Source of the DNA: JADFQT01 sp047516825
Lineage (GTDB): Bacteria > Chloroflexota > Dehalococcoidia > Lucifugimonadales > UBA3495
Length of the DNA: 5,659 nt
Assembly: GCA_047516825.1 (NCBI GenBank)
Contig: JAKZUA010000213.1
Location: forward strand, 1-5,659
Direction of reading: 5' to 3'
Made by a program: the position numbers and the translations under genes. Positions 5,583 to 5,659 of this stretch are shown piece after piece. Every line of letters starts with the position of its first letter. Positions within the stretch are counted from its first letter, which is position 1. Below the pieces are notes generated by a model. It was not told the DNA's origin. It worked only from the letters and a program-made list of their open reading frames with translations, and made no database searches.

Positions 5583-5659
5583 ATGATGACTTTGAGAGAA
5601 GCGCTGGATTTGGTGCCTGACTTCCGGAGTAGCCAAGGGCGACGCCACTCTTTGGGGGC
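5583..5659 (+). CDS. ISAs1-family transposase, N-terminal fragment cut by the window edge
   Basis: About 25 residues are visible, starting MMTLREALDLVPDFRSSQGR and then RHSLGG. This fits the start of the ISAs1/H-repeat transposase group, where a short helix leads to I/VPDxR, an R-rich G-R-R/K stretch, and a hydrophobic segment beginning around PL. The DDE catalytic core lies beyond the window, so intactness cannot be judged. Two ATGs (5583 and 5586) are in frame. GGGAGG at 5572-5577 is 5 bases before the first, and GGGGAGG abuts it, so either could serve. Family assignment rests on a short but characteristic match. Confidence 0.65.
   Translation, partial: MMTLREALDLVPDFRSSQGRRHSLG

Larger units (their letters stand above)
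5521..5659 (+). mobile_element. Probable left end of an ISAs1-family insertion sequence (partial)
   Basis: CAGGGCCTTTTCATTTTC at 5521 has the CAGGG-type tip and T-rich run I associate with ISAs1-family ends, and lies 62 bases before a transposase start, the usual IS layout. Base composition turns AT-rich exactly here. The preceding bases AAGTGTCCTA may be the target duplication, but the right end is outside the window, so the boundary is a proposal. Confidence 0.55.

Noticed and set aside
5285..5648. Two overlapping minus-strand frames (75 and 88 residues) upstream of the quinone oxidoreductase
   Set aside because: Low-complexity composition, no family resemblance, no good ribosome sites; one runs across the proposed IS end.
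1..5659. CRISPR array, tRNA or rRNA gene
   Set aside because: No regularly spaced repeats, no cloverleaf-type T-arm sequence and no rRNA-like stretches were seen.

Overview
The window looks like a piece of a moderately GC-rich Gram-positive anaerobe chromosome, probably a clostridial or Peptococcaceae/Moorella-like lineage. The reasons are strong AGGAGG-type ribosome sites, a near-consensus sigma-A promoter, GTG (and perhaps TTG) starts, and the family make-up. This placement is inference; nothing in the sequence identifies a species.

Layout, left to right. (1) Minus strand, running off the left edge: a DUF6282-type amidohydrolase-like gene (start GTG at 798) whose reading frame breaks at about 289-292 and resumes one frame over. 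(2) A 119-bp divergent spacer. (3) Plus strand 918-2894: a single protein joining the AccD-like (zinc finger plus beta) and AccA-like (alpha) halves of an acetyl-CoA carboxylase carboxyltransferase, with many signature motifs altered. (4) A short convergent spacer with inverted repeats. (5) Minus strand: a two-gene iron-sulfur-type operon, a stand-alone MIP18/DUF59 protein (4189-3881) followed by an Mrp/Nbp35-type P-loop ATPase (3803-2994) that has no MIP18 domain of its own and no CxxC. It is driven by a TTGACC/TATAAT promoter whose spacer is filled by a clean inverted repeat, a probable operator. (6) Minus strand 5237-4272: a zinc-free NADPH:quinone oxidoreductase. (7) A gene-free stretch with a perfect 12-bp palindrome. 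(8) Plus strand, running off the right edge: the probable left end of an ISAs1-family insertion sequence (from 5521) and the start of its transposase (5583).

How the parts fit. The DUF59 and Mrp genes together rebuild the domain set that many bacteria carry in one Mrp polypeptide, so they probably act together in Fe-S cluster delivery or a related ATPase-driven maturation. The fused carboxyltransferase would need a biotin carboxylase and a biotin carrier encoded elsewhere if it is an acyl-CoA carboxylase at all. The most unusual items are the divergent fused carboxyltransferase, the CxxC-less Mrp with its split MIP18 partner, and the operator-like repeat inside their promoter. None of these alone proves a new system.
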